Below, piece after piece: positions 40,657 to 50,919 of a stretch of DNA of 64,000 bases. Location of the stretch: NCBI RefSeq assembly GCF_003590095.1, contig NC_039494.1, positions 8,866,001 through 8,930,000 on the forward strand, given 5' to 3'. Origin of the DNA: Trichoplusia ni. Its lineage: Eukaryota > Arthropoda > Insecta > Lepidoptera > Noctuidae. Position 1 is the first letter of the stretch. Each line of letters starts with the position of its first letter. Under the pieces are notes generated by a model. That model did no database searches. It had not been told where the DNA came from and saw nothing but the letters and a program-made list of their open reading frames with translations. A program made the translations under genes and the position numbers.

Positions 40657-40893
40657 AAATTGATGAAATTCTTCAAGAATATATTGCTCCACTTCCCTCA
40701 CTTCTCTTCTTCTCCATGTTCAGACAGTTTGCCTAGTTACATGACCCTTGTTATGGTAATCGAGATTGAGGTCAGCCAAAGTTGTTATAGTTTGTATGAT
40801 CATGTATTCCATACATACATATTTGTAATCCTATATCCATACTAATATCATGAAGTAGGAAAGTTTGTGATGTCGGTAATAACCACATTATTG
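40657..40893. other. No feature seen
   Basis: No recognised repeat or coding sequence. Confidence 0.4.
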
Positions 40894-41249
40894 AAGTTCG
40901 TGACTATGCTATAATTATACAAGTTGATTGATTAGAGGTTAAACTACGCTTGTCACTGTCGGTCTGTGGGTGGGTGACCATCTTTGTTGGTGTTTCGGAA
41001 GGAAAATTAAATAGTGGGCCCTGCTGTTATTCATACATCTTTGACAGTCGTTACGGGTAGTAAGAAGGCAGAAATTCTGACAACCAGTCTAACCAAGGGG
41101 TATCGTGTTGCTCAGGTAACTGGTTTGAGGAGGTCAGATAGGCAGTCGCTTCTTGTAAAACACTGGTACTTAAATGAAGTCGTCAAGACTGGAAGCCGAC
41201 CTTAACACAGTTGGCAGAAGGCTAGACTGATGACGATGATGATGATGAG
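40894..41249 (+). mobile_element. SINE-5S, full length with ATG tail
   Basis: Head GAGGTTAAACTACGCTTGTC and GTGGGTGGGTGACCATC, body CGTTACGGGTAGTAAGAAGG, 3' end AGAAGGCTAGACTGATGACG, then GATGATGATGATGAG. It shows best that the family ends in a GAT/ATG repeat, as expected of a LINE-mobilised element. Confidence 0.9.
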
Positions 41250-41286
41250 AAAACTAAAACCTGAAAAATACCATCCAACGGCGGTA

Positions 41287-41304
41287 AAAAAAAAAAAAAA
41301 AAAA
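41287..41304. repeat. Poly-A run
   Basis: An uninterrupted run of about 19 A. It may be the tail of an unrecognised retroposon. Confidence 0.6.
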
Positions 41305-41832
41305 AGACAAGATCAGAGCGAAGTTAATAATTTAACATAACATTGGTTAACTTGTAAATTAAGATTGACATGAACAAAATCTTTGGTTTAGAAAGATTAT
41401 TCAGAATTTTCCTTTTGAAATACATTTACTAACTTAGACACAACGGAATAAAATTAACAATATTGTTCGACATTTGGTGACGTAAAATTTATTGTTACAC
41501 TGATTTGTTTTAATTTAATTTGATATTTATTTATTTTATTATAAAGGTTCTTCAACGACTTATTCACTATAACATATTACATAGACAACTAGTAGGTACA
41601 TGGATAATCATGGTGAATTTGTCACTTAAAGAAGAACACAGCTTAAACATAAATAAACTATACAACTATGAGATCTGTTTCAATTAAAAGTTTTACGACT
41701 TATACATTACGACTCTTGCTGTTGGCTAAGCTTGATGGCTCGCTACAATGCCCATAACATCGCTTTAAAAGGTTATAGAATCGAAGAGAATATTAATATA
41801 TTTTTTTTAGTTATTTTCGTGAGGATAAATAA
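41305..41832. other. No feature seen
   Basis: AT-rich. Confidence 0.45.
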
Positions 41833-41948
41833 ATAATAAATGCGGACAACATCACATACATTGCTCTGAGCCCAAAGTAAGTTGCTAAAGCACTTGTGTT
41901 ATGGAATTCAGATACAACGAAGGTACCACAAACACCCAGACCCGAGAC
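41833..41948 (-). mobile_element. SINE-2, headless
   Basis: The minus strand runs from GTCTCGGGTCTGGGTGTTTG to GTTGTCCGCATTTATT. It lacks the promoter boxes. Confidence 0.8.
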
Positions 41949-42349
41949 TTACCCTCTTACATAATTAATTGTAAAATCCTTTTTTGATAATAATGTATCT
42001 TACAAAAACAAGTATAAAGTGGGTAAACCCGCGGGCTTCAGCTAATCTTAAAACAAACCACTTTTTCCATTACCGTATCTTTGTTGTAACGAGTTATTTC
42101 AATGTTTTTGTTAGACTAAAAAGCAAAACATTATATCGTTACGTAAGTTATTCTGTCGCCGCTGCGACGGGTGTTGTTATGGAACATGGAAGTGAGAGGA
42201 AGTGGCACTGGCTTTAACGTCCTTTAGCAAATAATTAACCCTTCACAACTCTTATAGCACGAAAATTTTAATAAGATTTAAAAAATTGAAGATAACTTTT
42301 GACTTTTTTCAGTTAAACTTGTAAGTTACTCTTAAAACGAAACGAAATC
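41949..42349. other. No gene seen
   Basis: Bases 42139-42215 are GC-richer (GTCGCCGCTGCGACGGGTG) without a recognisable identity. A phrase CGGGCTTCAGCTAATC at 42032 resembles a worn Helitron 3' end. Confidence 0.4.
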
Positions 42350-42480
42350 GTGGCACCTAGGGTTCCGTTCAAATATGTTAAAGAAAAAAAAAACTGGGAC
42401 AAAAAATTTAATGATTTACCTCCAAATTCTTCTTAAAGCAACAACAGAACCTGATATCAGACGGACGGACAGACAACGTA
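42350..42480 (-). repeat. Rep-N fragment
   Basis: CACCTAGGGTTCCGTTCAAA is followed by CAGACGGACGGACAGACAAC, as at a Rep-N terminus. Confidence 0.4.
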
Positions 42481-42785
42481 GCTTTAGAAATAATGTTCTG
42501 TCTTTAGTTTTTACGGCCTAATACTATAACCGCGTAAAAACACTTCCATCTACTTTTATGTTCCATGTTTGTCGCAATGATATTAAACTTGTTTTTGTTT
42601 ACTTTTGCCGAATTTTGCCTACAATGTGTAGTTCGGTGTCTCCTCGGAATAATAATGCGATGGATGGCTGTTACACCGAAGGGAAAGTCGAAAATATTTA
42701 GGTAAGTTTTCTAGTGATTTTATACTTAATTTAACAAATTAAGCCGCGGAAGCCCTAAAACGGCGGAAATATAATAACCTTGTTG
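42481..42785. other. No feature seen
   Basis: No recognised repeat or coding sequence. Confidence 0.4.
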
Positions 42786-43021
42786 GTAATTATATTTTTG
42801 AGCCGTTTGGGGTTGAAATGTTCGGGACATGGGGACCAGGTGCGCGAGTTCTTTATTAAGAACTCGCAAAGCGTTTGGTCGACTCTACACGTGATCAGAA
42901 GGCTGGTCTATATTTTGCCCAAAGAATTAGCATTGCCATACAACGTGGCAATGCAGCCAGCCTTCTGGGCACGTTTCCCGACTTTGGCAGGGATGAGGAT
43001 GTCTTTTTTGACGCTTTGTAA
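42786..43021 (+). pseudogene. Probable retroelement ORF C-terminus, frameshifted
   Basis: From 42860 to the stop at 43019-43021 one frame reads ELAKRLVDSTRDQKAGLYFA, then QRISIAIQRGNAASLLGTFP and DFGRDEDVFFDAL. This is well-formed protein sequence, and the stop is followed at once by AT-rich DNA. Immediately upstream that frame has a stop, while another frame stays open (CSGHGDQVREFFIKNS), so a frameshift is likely. It resembles the C-terminal region of insect retroelement polyproteins, but I cannot name the family. An 81-codon frame in the other phase is not the real one. Confidence 0.5.
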
Positions 43022-43316
43022 ATAATGTATATTTTTCTTTTTATATTGATATATGTAGCTTTCAATATGTAAATATTAGTTTAGTTTAGTTCCTAGATAC
43101 TTATCCAATTTAACAAATTGAGTCAAATATTTTTTTTTCAAGTTAGGCTTAAAAGAGAAACAGCTCGGCTAAAGTTCCACGATTCATTAGATACTGTCTG
43201 GTGGCAGAAATACGGAGACTGACTGGCAGAAACACAGTGGAACCGCTATTATAAGTCTTTCTTTTTGTCTGTCTTTTTTATCTTTACTTGAATACAACAA
43301 ATGTAGTTATATACAA
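43022..43316. other. No feature seen
   Basis: AT-rich. Confidence 0.4.
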
Positions 43317-43580
43317 CTAGCTGTTGCCCGCGACTTCGTCCCCGTGGGTAGAAGATATAAGTTATGATTTAGGTATACCTGCCCTTTTTTTCACATTTTC
43401 CATTGTATTTTAGCTCCTATTAGTAGCAGCATGATGGTTTATAGCCTAAAGCCTTCTTCGATGAATGGTCTATTCAGCAAAAATAATTTTTCAATTTGGA
43501 CCAGTAGTTCCTGAGATTAGCACATTCAAACAAACAAACTCTTCAGCTTTATATATTAGTAAAGAGTATATATATATAGA
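43317..43580 (-). mobile_element. Hel-A, full length
   Basis: The minus strand starts in a TATA run (A|TCTATATATATATA) and ends GGGCAACAGCTAG|T. Hairpin region GGGGACGAAGTCGCG. Confidence 0.8.
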
Positions 43581-43707
43581 TAACATTATGTGATTGTGTT
43601 TAATCATTTTTTGTGCTATTAACTGATGATTCAATTATTGACAGCTAGGTCGCAAAAGAGTTCGAAGAAACCTTCGAATAAAAGACAAAATATTTTAAAG
43701 AAAGATT

Positions 43708-43790
43708 TACACACACGTATTAATCGGGATTGTCCGACTAGTTTTGAAACCAACCGAAGTTCTTAATCATGAGTTGACACAACAACACCT
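43708..43790 (+). repeat. Lone Fold-1 arm, decayed
   Basis: ACACACGTATTAATCGGGAT, GTCCGACTAGTTTTGAAACC and AGTTCTTAATCATGAGTTGA follow the left arm of Fold-1 with many changes. Confidence 0.65.
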
Positions 43791-43966
43791 TCAGAAGAAA
43801 TTAATTAGGGATTCCGATATACGAAACTTTAATAAGAAAACCCAAAAATCTTTTCGTCCAAAAAAAAATGTAACCCCATCCACCACACTATTTTACCAAA
43901 ATATATTTCTAAATTCATAGTTGCTCTTACAAGTTGAATCAAAGGTTAGGAAAGTAGAATGAAATT

Positions 43967-44043
43967 GTAAACCCCTGCCGCATACCCGTCCTGTTGTTTA
44001 GACCCCCTTTTCCTTACCAACTAGGGGTGGGCAGGGGGGTTAC
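43967..44043. repeat. Short inverted repeat
   Basis: GTAAACCCCTGCCGCATACC and GGGGTGGGCAGGGGGGTTAC can pair over about 18 positions with a loop of nearly 40 bases. It may be the closed-up remains of a MITE; no flanking duplication is clear. Confidence 0.5.
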
Positions 44044-44278
44044 GTGCAACCTACAATGGTATCCAATATCAAACGGGCAGTAATTGTTATCTCCTGTAAT
44101 TTAGACATCAATGGTTAAGATATTGTGAGCAGAATATGATTATTAGATTCTGTAACTTTGGAAGGTTGATGCTGGTTTCGTAGTTGCTATTGTGATTGCC
44201 CCGTTAAAAGTATCGGGTCTCAATTGCAGTAAAGGTATTAATTAAATTGGAAAGGAAATGTGGCAGCAATATCGCTTT
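44044..44278. other. No feature seen
   Basis: No recognised repeat or coding sequence. Confidence 0.4.
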
Positions 44279-44498
44279 TGACACGATACCCCTTAGTGAG
44301 ACTGGTTGTCAGAATTTCTGGCTTCTGAATACCCGATTGCAACATCATAAAGAACGTGGGATTTAACATGCCCTTCAAAACAATGATGAACTAGTCACGA
44401 CATAAATGATCACCTATCCACATACCAACCGCACCTATGTTGCTTAACCCGTGATCGAACGATTCATGCCGCTGTTACTTAGCCTCAAGTTAAGGAGT
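44279..44498 (-). mobile_element. SINE-5S, 5' part
   Basis: The minus strand gives CGTTCGATCACGGGTTAAGC, TGGATAGGTGATCATTTATG and GACAACCAGTCTCACTAAGG. It is 3'-truncated and diverged. Confidence 0.8.
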
Positions 44499-44584
44499 AT
44501 CTATTTCATCACTTTCTATCAATAAAACTTGGTCTGTTAACAAATTTTCTTAAAACTTAGAAAGGAATAAATTTAAATTACTAA

Positions 44585-44722
44585 GGGCCGATTTTTCAAT
44601 CGCTAGCTAACTTTTATTCGATGAATATATTTGACGTTTTGACAGCTTTTGTATAGAAAATATGTCAAACGGCCATATTTATTCCTCAGATAAAAGTTAT
44701 CTGACGATTGAAAAATCGGGCC
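44585..44722. mobile_element. MITE with CGATTTTTCAATCG ends and TAA target
   Basis: The left end is GGGCCGATTTTTCAATCGCT. The right end, inverted, is GGCCCGATTTTTCAATCGTC. Pairing extends into TAACTTTTAT. TAA occurs on both sides (44582-44584 and 44723-44725), the PIF/Harbinger-type target. Length 138 bp, so no coding capacity. Confidence 0.8.
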
Positions 44723-44965
44723 TAAGTAAAAGATAAGCGGTTTGGGATATTCCTGTTTTTAACTAGAATTTTTTGTTTTTGAAATTTTAAACTCTTTAAA
44801 GTTGTTCCTAGAGCTTTTCTTCTTAATTCTTCAAACATTTAGAACGACTCTCGCCCTAATAAATATGATATACGCACCACTTACATTAACAACACCTATT
44901 TTCAATGGAGTAGCCTATCAGCTAGCAGAATAGGCTGTCAGGATCAACCTAGCCTAACATTATCT
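44723..44965. other. No feature seen
   Basis: No recognised repeat or coding sequence. Confidence 0.4.
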
Positions 44966-44969
44966 ATTA

Positions 44970-45326
44970 CTAGCTGTTGCCCGCGACTCTGTCCAGTTGG
45001 ACTTCTGCTTACTGCGCATGGTGGTTCTGTTTCCAGAATAAAAAGCCTGAGAGCCCCCCTATTACCCAAGTAAATGTCAAATAACAAACTTCAAAGAAGT
45101 AGTCCATTACGAGAAGTAAAAAAAACCTTTAAACCCCCATTGCCCCCCCACCCCCACCCCCCCCCCATAATAACCCTTTTGTCCATGTCAAAAGTAGCTT
45201 ATGTCCTTTCTCAAGCTCTAGATTATCTTAATACCAAATTTCATTGCAATCAGTTCAGTGTTTTGGGCGTGAAAGCGTGACAAACAAACAAAGATACTTT
45301 GGCATTTATAAGTAATATTGGTATAG
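44970..45326 (-). mobile_element. Helitron-like, related to Hel-B, with a C-rich insert
   Basis: The minus-strand 3' end is GTCGCGGGCAACAGCTAG. The 5' part resembles Hel-B (TATCTTTGTTTGTTTGTCAC, GATTGCAATGAAATTTGGTA). A C-run, mostly C over about 35 bases, sits at 45132-45168. Confidence 0.6.
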
Positions 45327-45554
45327 ACTTCTTCGACCTCAACTCCAAAGGAAACAAATCCAATACACATACGGTGTGAGAGACAGCCGCGTACATCGCA
45401 AACATGTGAAGTCGAGAGCGTCTTTTATTGCTCACTCATGACCACATGACTGGCTGTAAGGCAAGGTTCCAAAGCCAGCGGGAAAGGAAAAACAAACTCG
45501 GATAGCCGAGTGGTAAAGGTCAACATGGAAACAATGCTGGGCTGGCCACTTGGT
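45327..45554. other. No gene; small SINE-1 head remnant
   Basis: CTCGGATAGCCGAGTGGTAA at 45498-45517 is the A-box side of SINE-1 with nothing following. Confidence 0.45.
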
Positions 45555-45745
45555 CATGTATGAAGGATTTCAACGCATTGCCATACACCGACACAAAAAC
45601 GCGGATGACGTAGCACGGCGGTTCACGTTCAGAGTCTGACACTACCCATTTCCGAGGGAGTGGCAGTCGATGAGGAATCCCCGCCTTAACAAAAAAAGAG
45701 GCAGCTTGCAAAGAGCAGACGAAAAGAAGCGTCTGTCGCTTGGGA
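45555..45745 (-). repeat. Rep-L copy
   Basis: The minus strand shares GGTTCGTTA-type flanks and the blocks CGTCATCCGCGTTTTTGTGT, CGGTGTATGGCAATGCGTTG and GAAATGGGTAGTGTCAGACT with 16680-16835. Confidence 0.65.
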
Positions 45746-45789
45746 GCAAAATGGCTCGACATTTAACAATAGTTAAAGACTCGGAATGA

Positions 45790-45885
45790 GTCTGGATGAA
45801 GCTAACATAGAAGCTTTGAAATTGGTAGGAAAAAGGGGAGGCTTATGCCCAGCACTTGGTGGACAAGGGAGGCTGTTGATGGATG
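45790..45885 (+). pseudogene. LINE ORF2 C-terminal remnant
   Basis: In one frame it reads RKKGEAYAQHLVDKGGC followed by a stop. The EAYAQ..VD ending resembles the last residues of moth LINE ORF2 proteins (compare EAFAQQWD at 8830). Only about 17 convincing codons. Confidence 0.45.
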
Positions 45886-45895
45886 GATAGGATTC

Positions 45896-45963
45896 TCATT
45901 ATAAGCATTTGTGTGATCCACGAATGCTTGTTCGGAGTATCATTGTGAATCCCCGCGACATAA
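45896..45963 (+). mobile_element. SINE-1 body fragment
   Basis: ATTTGTGTGATCCACGAATG is followed by GCTTGTTCGGAGTATCATTG and a GTGAATCCCCGCGAC end, with the GGGTGTCTTT block deleted. Confidence 0.6.
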
Positions 45964-46130
45964 CGGCTTGTTGGTCCAGTGGAAACTGACCGACATATTT
46001 TTGTGTGGCGAGCACGCTCTTTTGATCCGACTAGGTGTAGTTTATCATTTGTCTAGTACTCATAATACAAGCTTTGCTTAGTTTGACACTAGATGCTGTC
46101 GTGGTGGTTGTGTGTGGAATAATAAGAAAC
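45964..46130 (+). mobile_element. SINE-3, diverged
   Basis: Head GGCTTGTTGGTCCAGTGGAA, tail TTTGTCTAGTACTCATAATA and GACACTAGATGCTGTCG. The middle is shortened. Confidence 0.7.
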
Positions 46131-46634
46131 TACTCGTTACTGATTAAAGCTAATTTAAAGCAAAATGACGATACGACAAATATCTAACTATAGAACTTAG
46201 CTATTACCGACTTCTTCGCGAGTGAAACCGCAGGCTGAAACTTGTCGTCTATAAATGCAACGTTTGCCAGATCTAGTGAAAAATGTACACATTTGCCAAG
46301 TTAAGCTATGAAGTAGCCAATTCGTATTTTGTGTGTGGACTGTGCAAAAAATTGGCCAAGAAATTATACTCCATTACTGTCGATAATTAAATTTAGACTT
46401 TGGCTCAAGAAAATGTAATGGAATCGACTTTTACCGCAATAAAATAGTACATGGCATATTGGACTTTATGCCAACTGCATAATAATCTTAATACAGCATC
46501 ATAGGTCAGAACTTGGCGCCATCTTCTAAATGTGAACGGTTTGCTACATGAGAAAAAATACGCACATAATTTCCAAAAATTTTTGGAAATATGGGTGACG
46601 GAACTTGACAGCTTTTTTGTCTAATATAATATTA
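46131..46634. other. No gene; a 22-bp perfect palindrome
   Basis: Bases 46569-46590 form a perfect palindrome whose half is ATTTCCAAAAA. Near 46200 a worn Helitron 3' end is possible (CTTAGCTATTACCGACTTCT). Otherwise AT-rich. Confidence 0.45.
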
Positions 46635-46874
46635 CTAGCAGTTGCCCGCGACGTCGTCGGCGTGGTTGGAAGATATCAGTTTTGACACCTTGGGTTACAA
46701 TATCTCAATTTTGTTACGGAATCCAAACATTTTTTAAATAAATTAGCCTATGTTCAGCGGGGATAATGTAGCTTCTCAACAGTGAAACAATTTTTCAAAT
46801 CGGACCAGTAGTTTCGAAGCCTATTCGTGTCAAACAAACAATCAAATATTTCCTCTTTATAATGTTTGTATAGA
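46635..46874 (-). mobile_element. Hel-D, full length
   Basis: The minus strand starts TCTATACAAACATTATAAAG and ends GTCGCGGGCAACTGCTAG|T. Internal blocks are GGCTTCGAAACTACTGGTCC and ACATTATCCCCGCTGAACAT. It shares the 3' hairpin style of Hel-A, but the interior is different. Confidence 0.75.
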
Positions 46875-47191
46875 CAAAATGGTATCCTCTTCGCCGCTTG
46901 CGCGTATCTTTAAGACCGAGTCCTTATGTCTTTTTTTTTATTCAGACTAGCAATATACTGCAGAGTTTTCTTTTTCTACTAACCCTCTTTCTTGTATATC
47001 TTGTATATCTCAGATCTATTGTCGGGTTGTCAAACTGTGTACTATTGTGTGTGTAGTTTGTGTGTCTGTTGCAATACAATAACTAGGAAATTGGCCTTAA
47101 CCAAACTTTTTTGTTTTTGTATTTTAGTTTATTATTACTATCTCGTAAATATAATGAAAATATTACTATGACTGCATTGGTAGAAAAATTG
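46875..47191. other. No feature seen
   Basis: No recognised repeat or coding sequence. Confidence 0.4.
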
Positions 47192-47295
47192 TAGTATGTT
47201 CGATCCCCTCGTTATACAAGTATTTGTGTGATCCACGAATGCTTGTCCCGAGTCTGGGTGTCTCTGTGCATGTGATTTGAAGGTTTGTGAAACTT
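47192..47295 (+). mobile_element. SINE-1, head mostly lost
   Basis: It retains part of the B box (GTTCGATCCCCTCG), then GATCCACGAATGCTTGTCCC and GGTGTCTCTGTGCATGTG. Confidence 0.7.
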
Positions 47296-47846
47296 TACAT
47301 TTATTCTATTAAATTACTTAATGTTAGAGTGGTCAACAGTAAAATCATGTTAATTATATCTCGAGAAAATTAAGAAAAAAAGCAGTATTACTTCAAAATT
47401 TCGTGTTACTCGGTAACACGAAATTATTATGTTTCATTTGACAAATCTCATTATAACCATAATTAGACTTCCCACGCATAAAATGTAAACCAATTATTAA
47501 ATTAACTACCTATTCCGAGAACAAAGTAACCCTTGTCAAATTAAAAATAGATTAAATAGTCAACATAATTAGGCTGTGGTTCCAAAGATGAACGAGGTTG
47601 CTGAGCGAGGCTGCTGAGCGAAGCGAGGATGTGGGGCGAAGCTGTGAAACGATGTACTTGTTTCAATTTGAGTTGCCCTAAGCTGCTGAATAAAAAGATA
47701 TTCTGTCCTTTTGCTGAATGGCAAAATTATATTTAATACATAGCGATGTATTATGGTGATGGCAATGCGGTTCTATGCATAGATTTGTATGCACGAGGTA
47801 TAGGTTCAATCCCGATGCAGGCAGGCAAGTTGTATGTACTTTTTTA
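47296..47846. other. No gene; a perfect hairpin and a purine-rich tandem
   Basis: Bases 47397-47425 form a perfect 12-bp stem (AATTTCGTGTTA) with a 5-base loop. Bases 47590-47650 repeat GCTGAGCGA-type units. No function can be inferred. Confidence 0.45.
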
Positions 47847-48118
47847 TCTACACTAATATATAAAGCTGAAGAGTTTGTTTGTTTGTTTGTTTGTTTGTTT
47901 GTTTGTTTGAACGCGCTAATCTCAGGAACTACTGGTCCAAATTGAAAAATTATTTTTGTGTTGTTTAGACCATTCATCGCGGAAGGTTTTAGGCTAATAA
48001 CCATCACACTGCGACTAATAGGAGCGAAGATACAATGGAAAATGTGAACAAAGCGGGCAGGTATAAATCATAACTTATATCTTCTACCCACGGGGACGAA
48101 GTCGCGGGCAACAGCTAG
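47847..48118 (+). mobile_element. Hel-A, full length, expanded GTTT run
   Basis: It starts A|TCTACACTAATATATAAAGC and ends GGGCAACAGCTAG|T. The GTTT run after GAAGAG has about eight units, against two or three in other copies, so this microsatellite expanded inside the element. A 109-codon minus-strand frame over it is incidental. Confidence 0.85.
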
Positions 48119-48284
48119 TATTTAAATATCAGTAGTGTCTTAGAATATTAAGCGAGTGACAGTGTCGCAGACGGAGACGGGAAAATCGTTAAATACTAGG
48201 AGGAAAATATTGTCATCTGAAATCCGCATTGATATTAGGGAAGAGACCAATACTATGGATGGTATGAGCTAGTACGAAAAAGAA
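48119..48284. other. No feature seen
   Basis: No recognised repeat or coding sequence. Confidence 0.4.
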
Positions 48285-48510
48285 ACACGCGAAGTCAGCA
48301 TTTTCCCACGTTTTTATATACTCACTTTCTTGTTTGTATGTCTTTGGATTTGTAACTCAATTTTGATTCACTTCCCGATAAGCTAGCAGGCTGAAATTTT
48401 CAGGGTAGCTTCAGACCCGATGACAATGCAATTTACAATTATAAAAACGGATAGACTGATTTTGATAAAATTTTAATTGAGTGACATTTGGGAATTTCGG
48501 TTTCGTAACC
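48285..48510 (-). repeat. Rep-J copy
   Basis: CATTTTCCCACGTTTTTATA, CTTCCCGATAAGCTAGCAGG, TTTTCAGGGTAGCTTCAGAC and TGACAATGCAATTTACAATT, matching 10586-10800. Confidence 0.62.
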
Positions 48511-48909
48511 TGTCAATTTTGTTACAGGAATAATATTCACTTAAGTTACTTTTTACTCAGTAATACAAAAACCCTATAACTGCAATTCCAGTAGAGTATC
48601 TTCCTCAACATAAATGTTTAGCTGACACAAACGTAACGTAGAGCATCTTTCCAACACGATCACACACAATACATTTTCCCAGTCACGTTTCACTCCGCCG
48701 TGTGCCCTTTTAAAATATTTTATTTAACTAGACTTACATTTTAAATGTGTTTACAGGAATATTTACTTATGTAAGGAGTAAAGTTAGCTAATAACTGATC
48801 AAACGGATAGACATATTTGACTGTAGCTTGAATGATTTCACAAGAGCTGCTATTTGACCTGCACTCAGATTAAAAGTTAATTATTATGAAATGTGTTAAA
48901 TCACTCTTA
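48511..48909. other. No feature seen
   Basis: AT-rich. Confidence 0.4.
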
Positions 48910-49165
48910 TCTATACTCTATACTTATATATAAAGCTGAAGAGTTTGTTTGTTTGAACACGCTAATGTCAGGAACTACTGGTCCAAATTGAAAAAATATT
49001 TTTGTGTTGAATAGACCATTCATCGAAGAAGGTCATAGGCTATATACCATCACGCTGCGAATAATAGGAGCAAAGATACAATAGAAAATGTAGAAATAAT
49101 AGGGCAGGTATAAATCATAACTTATATCTTCTAACCACGCGGACGAAGTCGCGGGCAACAGCTAG
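48910..49165 (+). mobile_element. Hel-A, full length
   Basis: It starts A|TCTATACTCTATACTTATAT and ends GGGCAACAGCTAG|T. The 3' hairpin CGCGGACGAAGTCGCG is intact: a 4-bp GC stem plus one wobble pair around ACGAAG. Confidence 0.85.
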
Positions 49166-49210
49166 TGTAAGATAATCATTGAAACGACCTGGAGAAACAG
49201 ATTATATTTT

Positions 49211-49266
49211 ACTCTGAGTCTGGGTGTCTTTGTGCATGTGACTTGAATGTTTGTGAAACCCCCTGC
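49211..49266 (+). mobile_element. SINE-1 tail fragment
   Basis: CTCTGAGTCTGGGTGTCTTT, GTGCATGTGACTTGAATG and GTTTGTGAAACCCCCTGC. Confidence 0.65.
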
Positions 49267-49420
49267 CATATTAGGACTAACTTCTTTAGTGCCTTTTTTT
49301 TGTTGCTAACTTTCCCACTGCGAGGCAAAAGCCTCCTTTCGATATTTCCACTCTGTACAATCTATTACTTGTGCTATGCATTATTTTCTATATGCATCTA
49401 CTTCGCACCGCCATCGTTTG

Positions 49421-49645
49421 ATGACCTCCGTGGTCGAGTGGCGTACGCACCGGTTTCAAGGTGTCGCTAGCTCTGAGGTCCCGGGTTCGATCCCCAGTCG
49501 GGTGAATGTAAAAATTGACATTTCTACATTGTCTCGGGTCTGGGTGTTTGTGGTACCTTCGTCGTATCTGAATACCATAACACAAGTGCTTAAGCAACTT
49601 ACTTTGGGTTCAGAACAATGTATGTGATGTTGACCGCATTTATAT
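49421..49645 (+). mobile_element. SINE-2, full length
   Basis: A box GTGGTCGAGTGGCG and B box GGGTTCGATCCCCAG are present. It ends ATGTTGACCGCATTTATATA. Short open frames on both strands are the repeat's own. Confidence 0.88.
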
Positions 49646-49902
49646 ATTATTTTATACAAAAAAAATGTACACATTCCTAAACAATTCTAATTAAATATCT
49701 AAAGCTATGACGCAGTTTTTTGTCACGTTTGCCTCTTTAACGACAATTATACTTGGTCACCTATTTCCCCTGGGAGAGTCGGTTAGGTGTAGACACGAAA
49801 GCCGTAAACGTGACCTGTAAACCTAAGTTGGCTATACGCCTTGTAAGACTAGGTTGGGCTTCGGCAAAAATCTAGAAAGTATTTTTCAATATTGTGACTG
49901 AA
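49646..49902. other. No feature seen
   Basis: No recognised repeat or coding sequence. Confidence 0.4.
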
Positions 49903-50050
49903 CTAGCTATGGCCGATGGGTCTGCCTGTACAAGTCAAAAATGAACTCACGGGAGCATGAAATCGGGATAGAAATTATCATATGTGTCAATCCTGGTTAT
50001 AAACTATCTGTGTACCAAGTTTCTTGAAAATCTGTTGTGTTTTTGTAAGT
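49903..50050 (-). mobile_element. Hel-C, 5'-truncated
   Basis: The minus-strand end is CATAGCTAG|T, with GGTACACAGATAGTTTATAA and TCCCGTGAGTTCATTTTTGA internally. The 5' end is missing. Confidence 0.65.
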
Positions 50051-50094
50051 AAGTACCAAGTAGAGCTTAAACATAATTATTTATTTTCGATCAC

Positions 50095-50185
50095 CATCTG
50101 TGAAAGTTTCAACTTTCTAGCTATCACGGTACATGAGATATAAGCCTGCTGACAGACGGACAGACAACTTTGACTTAGTAATAGC
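50095..50185 (+). repeat. Rep-N fragment
   Basis: AAAGTTTCAACTTTCTAGCT, ATCACGGTACATGAGATATA and GACAGACGGACAGACAACTT. Confidence 0.5.
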
Positions 50186-50340
50186 GGCGTTACGACTAGT
50201 CAGAAGCAAGAAAATCTGACAACCAATCTAACCAAGCGGTATCGTGTTGGCCAGGTGACTGGGTTGAGGAGGTCAGATAGGCAGTCGCACCTTGTAAAAC
50301 ACTGGTACTTAGCTGAATCTGGTAAGACTGTAAATAACGA
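50186..50340 (+). mobile_element. SINE-5S, 3' half
   Basis: From GGCGTTACGACTAGTCAGAA to CTTAGCTGAATCTGGTAAGA, with CGGTATCGTGTTGGCCAGGT. It has no head and no terminal tail. Confidence 0.82.
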
Positions 50341-50919
50341 TGTATTTAGAAACTTCGAACATAACGTGTAAGAAACTAAAGTCTTTGGACATCGAAGTCT
50401 TGTTTCGCCTCGTATACGGGTTCCGTACAGGTTAGAGGTAATTTAAAATCATGTCTCGTTTTAAACTGAATACGTGTTGAACTTAACCCCGGGCTCAGTA
50501 TATATTACGTGGGACCCAGCACGTATTTTTATCCTTACATAGAAAGGTTTAACAAGATTTCGTGATTTAAAATTCGTTTTAAAACTGGTTTTTATGTGAG
50601 ATTTTTTAAGTTTGCATTTAATCATTTTGATTAGGTTAGACGAATAAAAAATGGACAATGATAAATTGCTTTTAAGTTCAGGGGCGTGTGGTGTAATCTT
50701 TTCGTAAAATTAATGTACAGACGTCTCGTTGAATGAAAATTTTGTTATTTCATCCATTTACTTTTTCGGGACAAGTTAGTATTTATTATAGCTAATAAAA
50801 CAACGCGGGTAACCAAAGATAGATCTCAATGGTATGCAATTGGGGATATGTCCAGCAGTTGAAGAATATGGGTTGATGATGACGATGGTGATGATGAAAG
50901 CGTTGCATCATTAAATAAT
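50341..50919. other. No feature seen
   Basis: AT-rich. A TGATGATGACGATGGTGATG run at 50875-50894 could be the worn ATG tail of a lost retroposon. Confidence 0.4.

Noticed and set aside
45132..45168. C-run as a regulatory G-quadruplex site
   Set aside because: It lies inside a Helitron-like element and is most simply a low-complexity expansion; there is no gene nearby.
47678..48007. 109-codon minus-strand frame
   Set aside because: It lies on Hel-A; the NKQTNKQTNK stretch is the translated GTTT run.
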